Shown in pieces: positions 20,290 through 29,771 of a stretch of 64,000 nucleotides of DNA. The stretch comes from Parazoarcus communis. GTDB lineage: Bacteria > Pseudomonadota > Gammaproteobacteria > Burkholderiales > Rhodocyclaceae. The notes under the pieces were generated by a model. The model was given only the letters and a program-made list of their open reading frames with translations, had not been told where the DNA came from and searched no databases. The first letter of the stretch is position 1. Every line of letters begins with the position of its first letter. The stretch spans positions 3,844,001 through 3,908,000 of the forward strand of contig NZ_CP022188.1 in NCBI RefSeq assembly GCF_003111665.1, given 5' to 3'. A program made the translations under genes and the position numbers.

Positions 20290-22956
20290 TCAGGCAACGC
20301 TGTAGCGGAACTGCCCCTGCTCGCCTGCCGAGACCCGGATCTCCCTGACGGCTTCGCCATCGGCCATGCGGGCAAGCACCTCACCCGCGATCTCGGGGAG
20401 CAGGGATCCGTTCAGGATGTGATCGACATTACGTGCGCCGGAGTCCACTTCGGTGCAACGCGCCAGCACGGCCTCGGTCAAGGTATCGTCATGGACAAAG
20501 CGCGCCTTGTGGTTGGCGGCCACCCGCTCACGAATGCGGGACAGCTTGAGCTCGATGATTTCTGCCAGCACCGTGTCGCTGATCGGATAGAAGGGGACCA
20601 CCTTCATGCGCCCTAGAAACGCTGCCTTGAAGCGCTGATGCAGCACCGGCGCCAGACGGGCAGCGAGTTCGTCTGCCGTGGGCATGGCTTCATCCGCCAC
20701 GTTCAGACACGATGCCATGATCTGCGCCGAGCCGACGTTGCTCGTGAGAATGATCAGCGTGTTGCGGAAATCGATCTCGCGCCCCTCAGCGTCTTCGAGC
20801 ACCCCTTTGTCAAAGACCTGGAAGAACAGTTCGAGCACATCGGGATGGGCCTTTTCGACCTCGTCCAGCAGCAGCACACAATGCGGGTTGCGCCGCACCG
20901 CCTCCGTCAATACACCGCCCTCTCCGTATCCGACATAGCCGGGCGGTGACCCCTTCAGGCCTGCTACCGAATGGGCCTCCTGGTATTCACTCATGTTGAT
21001 CGTGACCAGTTTGCGTTCGCCACCATAGAGCAGGTCGGCCAGCGCAAGCGCAGTTTCCGTCTTACCCACGCCTGAGGGGCCAACAAACAGGAAGACCGCC
21101 TTGGGCTTGCACGGATCCTCCAGATTGGCCCGTGCCGTTCTCACACGCTGCGCGACGGCCTCCAGAGCATGGTCCTGGCCCCTGACCCGTTCTGCCATCA
21201 GCGCCTTCAACCCGAGAATGGTCCGAATCTCATCCTTGAGCATCCGTCCGAGCGGGATGCCCGTCCACCCAGACACCACATCGGCAACCAGTTGCCGATC
21301 GACCTGCAAGGGAACCATCGATGCGTTCTGCTGCACCGAGGCCAGCGTCTTCAGCAGCCGGTCGAGGGTGCCGCCCCGCCGCCGCCCCGAGCCCCTTGCC
21401 GAAGCCCCGGTCGCGGGAAGTGCCTCGAGTGCAGTCTGCGCCTGGCGGATCTTCCTCACGAGCGCCTGTTCGCGCTCGAAGCGCTTGTGCAGGGTCTCAA
21501 GCACCTTCGACTGCCTTGCGATCGCAGTGTCAAGCTCGGCAAGGCGGTCGTGATGTTCCGCCGAGCTCAGCGATTCCCGCTTAAGGGCAGACTGCTCCTC
21601 TCGCAGTCGGGCCAGGCCCTGCCTTGCGTCCTCCAGCTCCGCAGGGGTTGCGCATTGCCCGAGTGCGACGCGCGCGCAGGCGGTATCGAGCACACTGACG
21701 GCCTTGTCGGGCAGCTGTCGTGCGCCAATGTAGCGGCTGGACAAGCGCACGGCTTCGATCACCGCTTCTTCGAGAACCCTGATTCCGAAATGCGCCTCCA
21801 GCGCGGGCACCGTTGCCCGCAACATCGCGCAGGCGAGTGTCTCGTCCGGCTCATCGACCCGGACGACCTGAAAGCGACGCGACAGGGCGGCATCCTTGTC
21901 GATGTACTTCTTGTACTCCGCCCAGGTCGTCGCCCCCACGGTGCGCAACTCCCCGCGCGCAAGCGCCGGTTTGAGCAGATTGGCGGCGTCGCCTTGGCCC
22001 ACCGGCCCACCCGCGCCGATCAGCCCGTGCGCCTCGTCGATGAACAGGATTACCGGGCGCACACTTGCACGGACCTCGTCGATAACGCCCTTGAGACGCT
22101 GCTCGAATTCACCCTTCACACTCGCGCCAGCCTGCAGCAAGCCGATATCGAGTGCGAGCAACTCGACATCCCGCAGGGCCGGGGGCACATCGCCACTGGC
22201 GAGCCGAAGGGCGAGTCCCTCTACCACTGCGGTCTTTCCAACCCCGGCCTCACCCGCAAGCATGGGGTTGTTCTGCCGTCTCCTCATCAGGATGTCGATC
22301 ATCCTGCGAATCTCTGCGTCACGCCCGATCACCGGATCCAGCTTCCCCGCGCGCGCCAGTCGGGTCAGGCTGACCGTAAAGCGGTCGAGCGCAGGGGTAC
22401 GGCGCGACGCTGGATCAGCCCCGGAGCGCGCAAAGCCATTGCTGCCTTCTGCATCAGCAGCGGAACACGGCGGCACCCTGCCCTCACTTGAGCCCGAGGT
22501 AAGCGAATCAAACTCCGCCCGCAAGGCATCGATGCGAACCCGGCCCAGAGTGGCAGGAAAACGCTGCGCTAACTGGCTCAACTCCGGGTCCCCTGCAAGC
22601 CCGAACAGGACATGAGCGCTGCGAACGAAAGGCGATTGTGACTCGAGAGAGGCATGCAACCAGGCACGCTCCAGCAAACGCACAAGCCGTGCCGAGAACA
22701 CAGGCGTTTGTGCGTTTCCAGTCTGATTCCCGGAGAGTGTGCGTTCGAGATCGTCAGCAAGCGCGCCTGCACTCACGCCAAAGCTGCGGCACACCAGAAC
22801 GAAGTCGGTCGTTTCCTGTTCGCACAATGCGAGGAGCACATGCTCGGGTTCGATGACATGGTGAGTGCGGGCGACGCAAAGACTGGCGGCCCGTTCGAGC
22901 GCAACACGACAGTCGGGATTGAGTTTGGCGATCAGGGCTTTGAGCGAAATATGCAT
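20290..22956 (-). CDS. clpV: T6SS sheath-recycling ATPase ClpV (TssH)
   Basis: 888 aa from the ATG at 22956. N-terminal Clp repeat domain (HVIEPEHVLLALCEQE), first AAA+ module with Walker A GEAGVGKT at 235-242 and Walker B VILFIDEAH at about 302-310, coiled-coil middle domain (about 430-510), second AAA+ with GPSGVGKT at 626-633. The middle domain and location make it ClpV rather than ClpB. It disassembles contracted TssB/TssC sheaths after firing. Last gene of the minus T6SS operon; in Burkholderia-like loci tssA and tssM would follow, but suhB lies there instead. Confidence 0.95.
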   Translation of the reverse strand: MHISLKALIAKLNPDCRVALERAASLCVARTHHVIEPEHVLLALCEQETTDFVLVCRSFGVSAGALADDLERTLSGNQTGNAQTPVFSARLVRLLERAWLHASLESQSPFVRSAHVLFGLAGDPELSQLAQRFPATLGRVRIDALRAEFDSLTSGSSEGRVPPCSAADAEGSNGFARSGADPASRRTPALDRFTVSLTRLARAGKLDPVIGRDAEIRRMIDILMRRRQNNPMLAGEAGVGKTAVVEGLALRLASGDVPPALRDVELLALDIGLLQAGASVKGEFEQRLKGVIDEVRASVRPVILFIDEAHGLIGAGGPVGQGDAANLLKPALARGELRTVGATTWAEYKKYIDKDAALSRRFQVVRVDEPDETLACAMLRATVPALEAHFGIRVLEEAVIEAVRLSSRYIGARQLPDKAVSVLDTACARVALGQCATPAELEDARQGLARLREEQSALKRESLSSAEHHDRLAELDTAIARQSKVLETLHKRFEREQALVRKIRQAQTALEALPATGASARGSGRRRGGTLDRLLKTLASVQQNASMVPLQVDRQLVADVVSGWTGIPLGRMLKDEIRTILGLKALMAERVRGQDHALEAVAQRVRTARANLEDPCKPKAVFLFVGPSGVGKTETALALADLLYGGERKLVTINMSEYQEAHSVAGLKGSPPGYVGYGEGGVLTEAVRRNPHCVLLLDEVEKAHPDVLELFFQVFDKGVLEDAEGREIDFRNTLIILTSNVGSAQIMASCLNVADEAMPTADELAARLAPVLHQRFKAAFLGRMKVVPFYPISDTVLAEIIELKLSRIRERVAANHKARFVHDDTLTEAVLARCTEVDSGARNVDHILNGSLLPEIAGEVLARMADGEAVREIRVSAGEQGQFRYSVA

Positions 22957-22970
22957 GGCGAGGACAGGCT

Positions 22971-24023
22971 TCAGGAAGGATGAATATCGAATGCGGGGTC
23001 GCTGCGGTCGGACGTCGCCGGACGGGAACACACAAAGCTGTCGAACCCCAGCCGATAACCGGGGAGCCCAGACAGCCGGCAAGGTTTCACATCCGCGGCC
23101 ATGAGTACCGGTCGAACCTCGTACTCCAGCCGAAGGCCGGTGAGCAGATGCAGCAGCTTCTTCATCGCAGCGGCACGCTCACTTCCGGGAAGAAAGTCAC
23201 GGTATGTGGCAAGTGACAGCGGCCCGAGGAAGATGCGGACACGAAGGTCGCACTGCCAGATCCGCTCACCCAGCAGCACATCATGTCCGAGTTGTACGTT
23301 TGCCCGTCCGAGCCCTGCGCGCTGTGCTGCATCGAGTCGATACCAGCGACCGACGAACTGCTCCAGCCGAACCGCCACCCGGAAGTAGGACGAAAGCACA
23401 CGCTGCAGTGCAGTTCCCGACACCGGGCGCTGCCGGATCAGCGCTGCGAAATGCGCCAGCGACTCGTCGTCGATCGCGCCCGGCGCCTCGTTCAGACGAT
23501 CGCGCAGCCCATCCTGACCGAGGCCGCAGAAGGCGAGCACCTGAGGCATGAAATGCTTGCGTCTGTCGTGCTCGTACATCAGCGCGAGCTTGTATTTTCT
23601 CCACGCCAGATAGAATTGAGCAACAACGCGATCGGAGAAGAGATCGAAGAACGCATGCGCTCCGCGGTCACCGGCAAGACGCAGGGATTCAATGGTTTGC
23701 TCGGTGTAGTGTGCGGGCAGAGTGCCGTGGATGCCGAGGAAGCCAATGAAGCTCGGGGTCAGTTCGACCGTCCGCAACAAGCCCTCCTCACCGGCAAGCG
23801 AGTCTTCCTGGATCAGTGTCACGGACTCGAGCTGGCTCGGCGCAAAGCCGAGCCCGAGCGAATTGGAGAAGCGCAGCAATGGCGAAAGCGCACTTTCCCG
23901 CTGCGGTCCCGAACCGAGTTCGCGGTCAAGCAGACGAACGGACTGGAAGAACTCGAAGGACCACGGCGCTTCGAGCAGATGCCCGATCAGCCCAGGATCG
24001 ATTCGCCGCTGCGTGGTTTGCAC
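22971..24023 (-). CDS. tssG: T6SS baseplate protein TssG
   Basis: 350 aa from the GTG at 24023, chosen because GAGGAG lies 8 bp upstream and TssG-like sequence (IDPGLIGHLLEAPWSFEFFQ) starts just after. Typical features: GFLGIHGTLPAHYTE, FFDLFSDRVVAQFYLAWRKY, LGERIWQCDLRVRI. It forms the baseplate wedge with TssF, TssE and TssK. It overlaps the end of tssF by 37 bp and ends 14 bp before clpV. Confidence 0.93.
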   Translation of the reverse strand: MQTTQRRIDPGLIGHLLEAPWSFEFFQSVRLLDRELGSGPQRESALSPLLRFSNSLGLGFAPSQLESVTLIQEDSLAGEEGLLRTVELTPSFIGFLGIHGTLPAHYTEQTIESLRLAGDRGAHAFFDLFSDRVVAQFYLAWRKYKLALMYEHDRRKHFMPQVLAFCGLGQDGLRDRLNEAPGAIDDESLAHFAALIRQRPVSGTALQRVLSSYFRVAVRLEQFVGRWYRLDAAQRAGLGRANVQLGHDVLLGERIWQCDLRVRIFLGPLSLATYRDFLPGSERAAAMKKLLHLLTGLRLEYEVRPVLMAADVKPCRLSGLPGYRLGFDSFVCSRPATSDRSDPAFDIHPS

Positions 24024-25822
24024 CGGATCAACTCCTCGGCGGTACGGCTCGACACCAGCACCACCTGCACAAAACTGTTGAGATGAACGTACAGGCCGAG
24101 AAAGCAATCCATCACGCGGGCAAAGACGTCCAGACCACTGCCGACAAACGCATCCTCGTCAATCGTGATCCTCACCTCGATGCCGCGCACAAAGCAGGCA
24201 AAGGGCTTGCCGTTGAGCCATGTGGTTTTCGTGACGTTCTCAATACCCTTGATACCATCGATCTTCCGACCGTTCAGCGTGGTTCGCGGGAGGTCATACA
24301 GGCAGAGCATTTCACGGAAGGCCTGCAGGCCACTGCCCGAGATGGAGAGATGATTGAGGGAAAGGTGCGACACAAGACGCCACAGACCGTCCCGCTGATG
24401 GTCGAATCGACAGGATGCTGTCGGCCGTCTCAGCAGGCGAACCGGACCGGAGTGTAGCCCCCCCTCTGGAATGAGCTCTGCTCCCGGTCCATTGACCGGC
24501 AACAAGGTCGGCAAGTCACGATTGGTACAAGTGAGCGCTACACTGAGCACATCGGATTGACGTGACGGCACCCCCGCTGCCGATTCGACGATTGCGATGC
24601 CGGTTTCATGCCCCGGACTCTTCTCCGCAAGCTGCGCATTGCGCGAGGAAATCCAGTAATTTCCATCCTCAATTGCGCGTTCGCCATGGCGCAGGGAGAA
24701 GAACGGACGAAACTCGGTAATCTGCTCACCCTGCCCGCTCTGACTGACCCGATGAACCGAGTCGATGGATGCAACCTCGTAGGCAAACGCGCGACGCGCA
24801 TCTGCAATGACGGAAAAACAGGTTTTCTGACCACTCAAGCGGATAGGCTCGCCACGCTTGGGAAAGAGATTCACGACCGGCACACAGCCTGTACGCAGGG
24901 TCCGCGTATCGATTCCCTGAAGCAGGCGCGCCGCATCGCTCTCCGCATGCAGACCTGAAAGGGCAAAGTGAAGCGTCAGCTCGTCGTGCTGCAGGAGGTC
25001 CGGTGGCAATCTGCCCAGACACAGATCAAAGAAGCTGAACTTCTCCGGAAAGGCAAAATACTCGGTCAAGTAACGGTAACCGTCATGCACGTTGGACGGA
25101 TAGTCGACCAGCGCCTCTTCCGCCCGAAACCCAACGGCTTCAATCAGGCTTGCGCTCACTCGCCGCCATCCGGAGTCACATTCAACGAAAGTAGCTGCGA
25201 CGGAGAGGAACAGTGCATCACGCAGTGCAGCCGTAACCGATTGCGCAGCATCGATATAAAGACGCACCGTTGATTGTCCGGACGACGCAGCCTCGCCAGA
25301 ACCATGAGTCCGTCGCAGGTCCAGACTCAACATTGCACTGGCGCCTGGCGGCAGGCTGACCCGGGCAGGCAGGGATGGGACAGGACTGAAGCACGCGCGG
25401 CTCAAGTGCATCGTGGATGTCGATACGTCCCAGGCTGTTCTGAACGTACATTCGGCACCATTCACGGCGCGTGACTTCAGTGTGGTTCCGCGCGGAATCG
25501 TGATGCCTTCAGGCGGGTCCAAGGGCATTTCCGCATTCTGGAAACAGGCGATCGAACACGAGGGAAACGGGCGCAGGTAATGCGGATACAGCACGCTCAG
25601 GAGCGACTCGGCGAACTCCGGATAGCTATCCTCCAGGCGTTTGCTGACACGGGCGCTGAGCAACGCGAAGGACTCGATCATGCGCTCGACGTGCGGATCG
25701 TCCGAGCCCTCCCCCGACATCATCAGACGAGAGGCGATCTTGGGATAACGCTCGGCGAACTCCCTGCCGCGGGTGCGCAGGAATGCAAGTTCGCGCTCGT
25801 AGTGCGGGAGCAGATCCTTCAT
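23987..25822 (-). CDS. tssF: T6SS baseplate protein TssF
   Basis: 611 aa from the ATG at 25822 (AGGGG upstream). N-terminus MKDLLPHYERELAFLRTRGREFA is the family hallmark, followed by GSDDPHVERMIESFALL and YPHYLRPFPSCSIACF. It is a wedge component of the T6SS baseplate. Its start is one base after the tssE stop and its end overlaps tssG, consistent with balanced expression of the wedge subunits. Confidence 0.95.
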   Translation of the reverse strand: MKDLLPHYERELAFLRTRGREFAERYPKIASRLMMSGEGSDDPHVERMIESFALLSARVSKRLEDSYPEFAESLLSVLYPHYLRPFPSCSIACFQNAEMPLDPPEGITIPRGTTLKSRAVNGAECTFRTAWDVSTSTMHLSRACFSPVPSLPARVSLPPGASAMLSLDLRRTHGSGEAASSGQSTVRLYIDAAQSVTAALRDALFLSVAATFVECDSGWRRVSASLIEAVGFRAEEALVDYPSNVHDGYRYLTEYFAFPEKFSFFDLCLGRLPPDLLQHDELTLHFALSGLHAESDAARLLQGIDTRTLRTGCVPVVNLFPKRGEPIRLSGQKTCFSVIADARRAFAYEVASIDSVHRVSQSGQGEQITEFRPFFSLRHGERAIEDGNYWISSRNAQLAEKSPGHETGIAIVESAAGVPSRQSDVLSVALTCTNRDLPTLLPVNGPGAELIPEGGLHSGPVRLLRRPTASCRFDHQRDGLWRLVSHLSLNHLSISGSGLQAFREMLCLYDLPRTTLNGRKIDGIKGIENVTKTTWLNGKPFACFVRGIEVRITIDEDAFVGSGLDVFARVMDCFLGLYVHLNSFVQVVLVSSRTAEELIRCKPRSGESILG

Positions 25823-25823
25823 C

Positions 25824-26303
25824 TCAAACCCCTGCACGCGCCATGCTGTCGGACCCGACCAAATACTGCTGTGTCGTGGGCTTGAGCATCAGATCGAAGC
25901 TCACTGCCTCGCAAAGCGGCCGGACCACCAGCAGCGCCCTGACGGTGAACAGCAACCGGTTCTCCGATCTGCGATCGCTGTCGAATGCCACATCGACATT
26001 TCGCAGACGCGGCTCATTCAGGACAATCGCTGCGCGCAATGCCTGCAGAATTGCAGCACGGTCTCCGAGGCTGCTAAGGCTCAGGCTTGAGAAATCGCTC
26101 AGCCCATAGTGAATGACCGAGCGCCTCGCTTCCGGGAATGCGGAAAATGCGCTGCCCGGTATGCCGATCCGCGTATTCAGCAAGGATTCCAGATCCCGCG
26201 CAACCGAAGCCTTGAGCCGGTCCAGAGACAAGCCCTGGCGCGGCGATGGGTCGCCCGCAGCACCAAACAGTTTCTCGTGCAGAGAGGGTTCAAAACCTGT
26301 CAC
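25824..26303 (-). CDS. tssE: T6SS baseplate protein TssE (gp25-like)
   Basis: 159 aa using the GTG at 26303, which has GGAG nine bases upstream and starts the conserved VTGFEPSLHEKLFGA; a longer form from the GTG at 26330 is possible. The gp25/GpW domain spans about 30-145 (LLNTR, then VIHYGLSDFSSLS, then ENRLLFTVRALL). It initiates sheath polymerisation on the baseplate. It lies between hcp and tssF. Confidence 0.9.
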   Translation of the reverse strand: MTGFEPSLHEKLFGAAGDPSPRQGLSLDRLKASVARDLESLLNTRIGIPGSAFSAFPEARRSVIHYGLSDFSSLSLSSLGDRAAILQALRAAIVLNEPRLRNVDVAFDSDRRSENRLLFTVRALLVVRPLCEAVSFDLMLKPTTQQYLVGSDSMARAGV

Positions 26304-26363
26304 GTCATCTGGCTCCGCCCGGGGTGGCACGAGCGATCACCACCCCGGCTATCACGTCTGCAT

Positions 26364-26900
26364 TCAAGTCAGGCTTGGCGTATTCGTGGCGAGATTCCAC
26401 GCACCCTGAATATTGACCTTACCCGTCTTGCTGCCATCGATATTCAGCTCATCGTAAGTCCACTTGACCGCGGAGTACTTGAGCGAAAAGCTTTCCATCG
26501 GAATACCCTCGCTCGATACGTTCGGCGACACTGATGCAACCAGCACATTCTTGAGCTCGATCTTCAGGTACTGATGGCGATTCTGCGTACTGCCGGGGTT
26601 GCCGGTCGTATTCTTCCCGCCATATGCGCGATAGAAGCAGATCACTACGTCATTGATCACGAGACCCGACGAACAGGCCTGATAAAGCTTGGGGCTGGAA
26701 CCGTCGATATCCTTGGTGAACACCATTTCATCGTGCTCGCAGCGCTCGGCCGTATGTCCGCCCGAACTTGATGCCGTGGCGGACTTGGGCTGTCGAATGG
26801 AGTGCGACCAGGTGTAGACCTCAATCTGATCCTTGTGCTTCGAATCCCGCGAATCCCCCTTGATATCGCTACCCTTGAACTCAACGTAGATATCCTTCAT
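26364..26900 (-). CDS. hcp: T6SS inner-tube protein Hcp (TssD)
   Basis: 178 aa. Hcp1-family beta-barrel: MKDIYVEFKGSDIKGDSRD start, EVYTWSHSIRQP, ERCEHDEMVFTKDID, and the C-terminal LKYSAVKWTYDELNIDG. It stacks as hexameric rings forming the tube expelled with VgrG at its tip, and is itself secreted. Located between tssC and tssE with short gaps. Length is normal for the Hcp1 group. Confidence 0.96.
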   Translation of the reverse strand: MKDIYVEFKGSDIKGDSRDSKHKDQIEVYTWSHSIRQPKSATASSSGGHTAERCEHDEMVFTKDIDGSSPKLYQACSSGLVINDVVICFYRAYGGKNTTGNPGSTQNRHQYLKIELKNVLVASVSPNVSSEGIPMESFSLKYSAVKWTYDELNIDGSKTGKVNIQGAWNLATNTPSLT

Positions 26901-26934
26901 TTCCTATCAACTCCCCGGTGATTGAACAGAAAAA

Positions 26935-28416
26935 TCAACTCTTGCTTGTCTGCGGCAGTTCGGCCACGAGCCGCAGGGAAACCGACAGCTCATCGAGCTG
27001 AAAATGAGGGCGAATGAATGACACCGCTCGATAGACGCCCGGCCGCCCTGGCACTTCGCTGACCTCTATGGAAGCCTCCCGAAGTGGAAACTGCGCCTTT
27101 GTTTCCTGCGATGCGGAATCGTCTGCGGTGACGTACTGGTCGATCCATCGCTGCAGATAGCGCTCGACGTTTGCGGCCGAGGCGAAGCTCCCGATCTTTT
27201 CGCGCATCATGGCCTTCATGTAGTGCGCGATCCTGCACACCGCAAAGATGTACTGCAGTTGCGCCGATAGCGAAGCGTTCGCGTTCGCGGAATCGGTGTC
27301 GTAGCGCCGCGCCTTCTGCGCCGACTGCGCACCAAAGAAAGCCGCATAGTCGGTGTTCTTGCAATGAACAAGGGGCATGAAGCCAAGATCACTCAGCTCC
27401 TTTTCGCGCCGGTCGGTAATGGATATTTCGGTCGGACACTTGAGTGCGACCTCACCCTCATCGGTCCTGAACACGTGAGCAGGAAGATCCTCGACCAGAC
27501 CACCGCCTTCCACACCCCGAATCGCCGCACACCAGCCGTGGCGTTCGAATGCGCTGGTCAGTCTGGCAGCGAAAGCGAAGGCCGCGTTGCACCACAGGTA
27601 GCGGGAATGATCGGCGCCGTCGACATCCTCGATGAAGTTGAACCCCTCAGTGACGAGTCCATCCACCGGGTTGTAAGGCAGGCGCCCGAGAAACCTTGGC
27701 AGGGTGAGTCCGACGTAGCGTGAATCCTCCGACATGCGGAAGGACTTCCACTTCACGTACTCGACCGTATCAAACACCTTGGCAAGGTCGTGCGGCTTCC
27801 CCAGCTCGGTGAATGACTCAAGGCCAAAGAGTTCAGGCGAAGCAGCAGCGATGAACGGCGCATGTGCAGCCGCCGCGACATGGCTCAGCTGTTCAAGCAG
27901 ATACAGTTCTTCCGGTTGCCGGGTGAGCTGAAAATTGCCTATCAATGCACTGAAAGGCGCACCACCGAAGGTGCCGAACTCCTCCTCGTACACTTTCTTG
28001 AAGACCACGCTCTGATCGAAATCGATCGCCGCCTTGAAGTCCTTGACCAGCTCCCTTGCGGTCACATTCATCAGCTTGATCTTGATCTTCGTCCCCGTTC
28101 CGGTTTGCCTTACGAGGTAGTTCAAGCCTGTCCACGACGCTTCGAGTTCCTGGAGCGCCGGCGCGTGCATGATTTCACTCAACTGGGCTGAGATCAGGCG
28201 ATCGAGCTCCGCTATCCGGACATCGATCGAGGCGGCGAGGTTCTCCGAAACAACAAGCTCGCCCTGAAGGACCTGTTCAGCGAGTTCACCGATGATGTCC
28301 CGCGCGCGATCCCGCTCGACCGGCGATCGCGCAACACGACTCTCGTCGATAATCCTGTCGAGCAGACTCTGCCCGGGAACGGGCACGACCGTTGCAGCTT
28401 CGAGGCGGGAGTTCAT
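26935..28416 (-). CDS. tssC: T6SS contractile sheath large subunit TssC
   Basis: 493 aa. Signature regions: LEASWTGLNYLVRQT, FGTFGGAPFSALIGNF, SRYVGLTLPRFLGRLPY, and VHCKNTDYAAFFGAQS. With TssB it builds the gp18-like sheath around the Hcp tube. Starts with an ATGA overlap of tssB, so the two subunits are translationally coupled. Confidence 0.97.
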   Translation of the reverse strand: MNSRLEAATVVPVPGQSLLDRIIDESRVARSPVERDRARDIIGELAEQVLQGELVVSENLAASIDVRIAELDRLISAQLSEIMHAPALQELEASWTGLNYLVRQTGTGTKIKIKLMNVTARELVKDFKAAIDFDQSVVFKKVYEEEFGTFGGAPFSALIGNFQLTRQPEELYLLEQLSHVAAAAHAPFIAAASPELFGLESFTELGKPHDLAKVFDTVEYVKWKSFRMSEDSRYVGLTLPRFLGRLPYNPVDGLVTEGFNFIEDVDGADHSRYLWCNAAFAFAARLTSAFERHGWCAAIRGVEGGGLVEDLPAHVFRTDEGEVALKCPTEISITDRREKELSDLGFMPLVHCKNTDYAAFFGAQSAQKARRYDTDSANANASLSAQLQYIFAVCRIAHYMKAMMREKIGSFASAANVERYLQRWIDQYVTADDSASQETKAQFPLREASIEVSEVPGRPGVYRAVSFIRPHFQLDELSVSLRLVAELPQTSKS

Positions 28417-28934
28417 TCCGTCACCTCGCTGTCCGAGCCCGGTTCATTGCGCCCAATCTGCGTGAGCGCATCCGTCCGGGCGAGCACGTCTGCCAGCAGG
28501 TCTTCAAGCTTTTCGTTGCCGGCGAGCTTGTTCCTCAGCTCTGCCAGGCGCGTGCGCGCCTCCATCAGCCTTTGCAGCGGCCTGACCTGCTCGACAATCG
28601 ACTCGGGGCGAAAATCCTCGAATCGCCTGAAGTTCAATTCCACACTCAGTTCGCCGCCGGCATGCGTCAGGCGGTTCGGAACCCTGAAGACGGTCCTCGG
28701 CGCAATGCTGTTCATGACGTCGTCGAAGTTCTCCCGGTCGACATTCACGAATTTCCGGTCGCGCAGACGCTGCTGCGGCGCTTCACTCGCCGCTGCAAAA
28801 TCACCGACCACGCCAACAACGAATGGGAGCTCCTTGTGCTCGATCGCATCTCCGCGCTCCACATCGTAGGTAAGCTGAACACGGGGCGGTCGCACCCGTT
28901 GCAGCCGCTTTTGCATGCTTTCCCTTTTTGACAC
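28413..28934 (-). CDS. tssB: T6SS contractile sheath small subunit TssB
   Basis: 173 aa from the GTG at 28934, which has AGGAGG six bases upstream and gives the usual start VSKRESMQKRLQRVRPPRVQ; the internal ATG (28916) is less well placed. Conserved ELPFVVGVVGDFA and FRVPNRLTHAGGELSVEL follow. It pairs with TssC in the sheath. Confidence 0.94.
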   Translation of the reverse strand: MSKRESMQKRLQRVRPPRVQLTYDVERGDAIEHKELPFVVGVVGDFAAASEAPQQRLRDRKFVNVDRENFDDVMNSIAPRTVFRVPNRLTHAGGELSVELNFRRFEDFRPESIVEQVRPLQRLMEARTRLAELRNKLAGNEKLEDLLADVLARTDALTQIGRNEPGSDSEVTE

Positions 28935-29041
28935 GCTGCACCTCCTGACCCTGCAGAAACACTTGCCACCGCCTTGTAGAGCAAGCCCGCATGGTTCCGC
29001 AGCAGTTCGCACGGCACCGGGCAAACCTGCAAGGGGCTTCC

Positions 29042-29704
29042 CTATTTCAGAACGCTGAACGGATCACCATTGACGGCGGGGGCCGACGACTTCGCACCCC
29101 CCGTTGCGCCACGCTCACGCACGACGGGTACGGCGCGCCCCGCAGCCGCAGCCGCAGCCGCAGCGCTCGCCCGCCGCGTGACCCGCTTTGGCGCCGGGAC
29201 CGCCTCGGGTACGAGAACCTCTTCTCCGAGCGTTCCGCGCAGCACGATCGCAAGCCTCGTCGCATCTGCCCGGGTCGAACCCGACAATGGCGCCTCGGCG
29301 CGCAGGTCGACCAGCGAGGACGTTGCGACGCGTAAACCCGACACTGCCCGGATGCTCTTCGCGCGATGGCTCGCCGGATCACGTTGCAGTGCTTCGTCGG
29401 CGGAAACGATGGCGTGGCCATACTCACCAGCGTCGAAATGCAGCGAAGCCAGGCGAACCCAGGGCTCTGCGTGCAGAGGAAATCTTGAGGTGACGGTCTG
29501 CAGAGCCGCGACGGCCTCGCCACGCTTCTCCTCCACAAGAAGTCGCTCAACCGTTTTCCCTGTTAGCTCGTACACGTCTGCAAATCCTGTTGCCTCGGTT
29601 TTCTCAGCCACCGTCGCGCATGCGGACAGGCTCAGGATCACGGCCACGATCAGTGCGCTATTCAACAAGCTCGAACCGACTTTTAACGGGTGAAGAGCAT
29701 TCAC
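29042..29704 (-). CDS. TPR-type lipoprotein at the head of the T6SS sheath operon
   Basis: 220 aa from the GTG at 29704, preceded by GGAGG at 7-bp spacing. N-terminal lipoprotein signal with lipobox LSAC (Cys29). Residues about 35-130 form tetratricopeptide-like helices (EAVAALQTVTSRFPLHAEPW, ASLHFDAGEYGHAIVSADEA). The C-terminal third is Ala/Pro/Arg-rich with an eight-Ala run and no clear fold. First gene of the minus T6SS operon, in the place where Burkholderia T6SS-1 loci also carry a TPR lipoprotein (from memory). Likely a periplasmic accessory or stability factor; the exact job is unknown. Confidence 0.75.
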   Translation of the reverse strand: MNALHPLKVGSSLLNSALIVAVILSLSACATVAEKTEATGFADVYELTGKTVERLLVEEKRGEAVAALQTVTSRFPLHAEPWVRLASLHFDAGEYGHAIVSADEALQRDPASHRAKSIRAVSGLRVATSSLVDLRAEAPLSGSTRADATRLAIVLRGTLGEEVLVPEAVPAPKRVTRRASAAAAAAAAGRAVPVVRERGATGGAKSSAPAVNGDPFSVLK

Positions 29705-29771
29705 TTTCGGGCCTCCGTAAGCGTTGTGAAAATGCGGTTCGCATAGTACATTGCCATTTTGCAAATGCCAA

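Noticed and set aside
29705..29771. Sigma54 promoter for the T6SS operons
   Set aside because: A TGGCA and TTGCA pair is present on the minus strand but the spacing is too short for the -24/-12 pattern.
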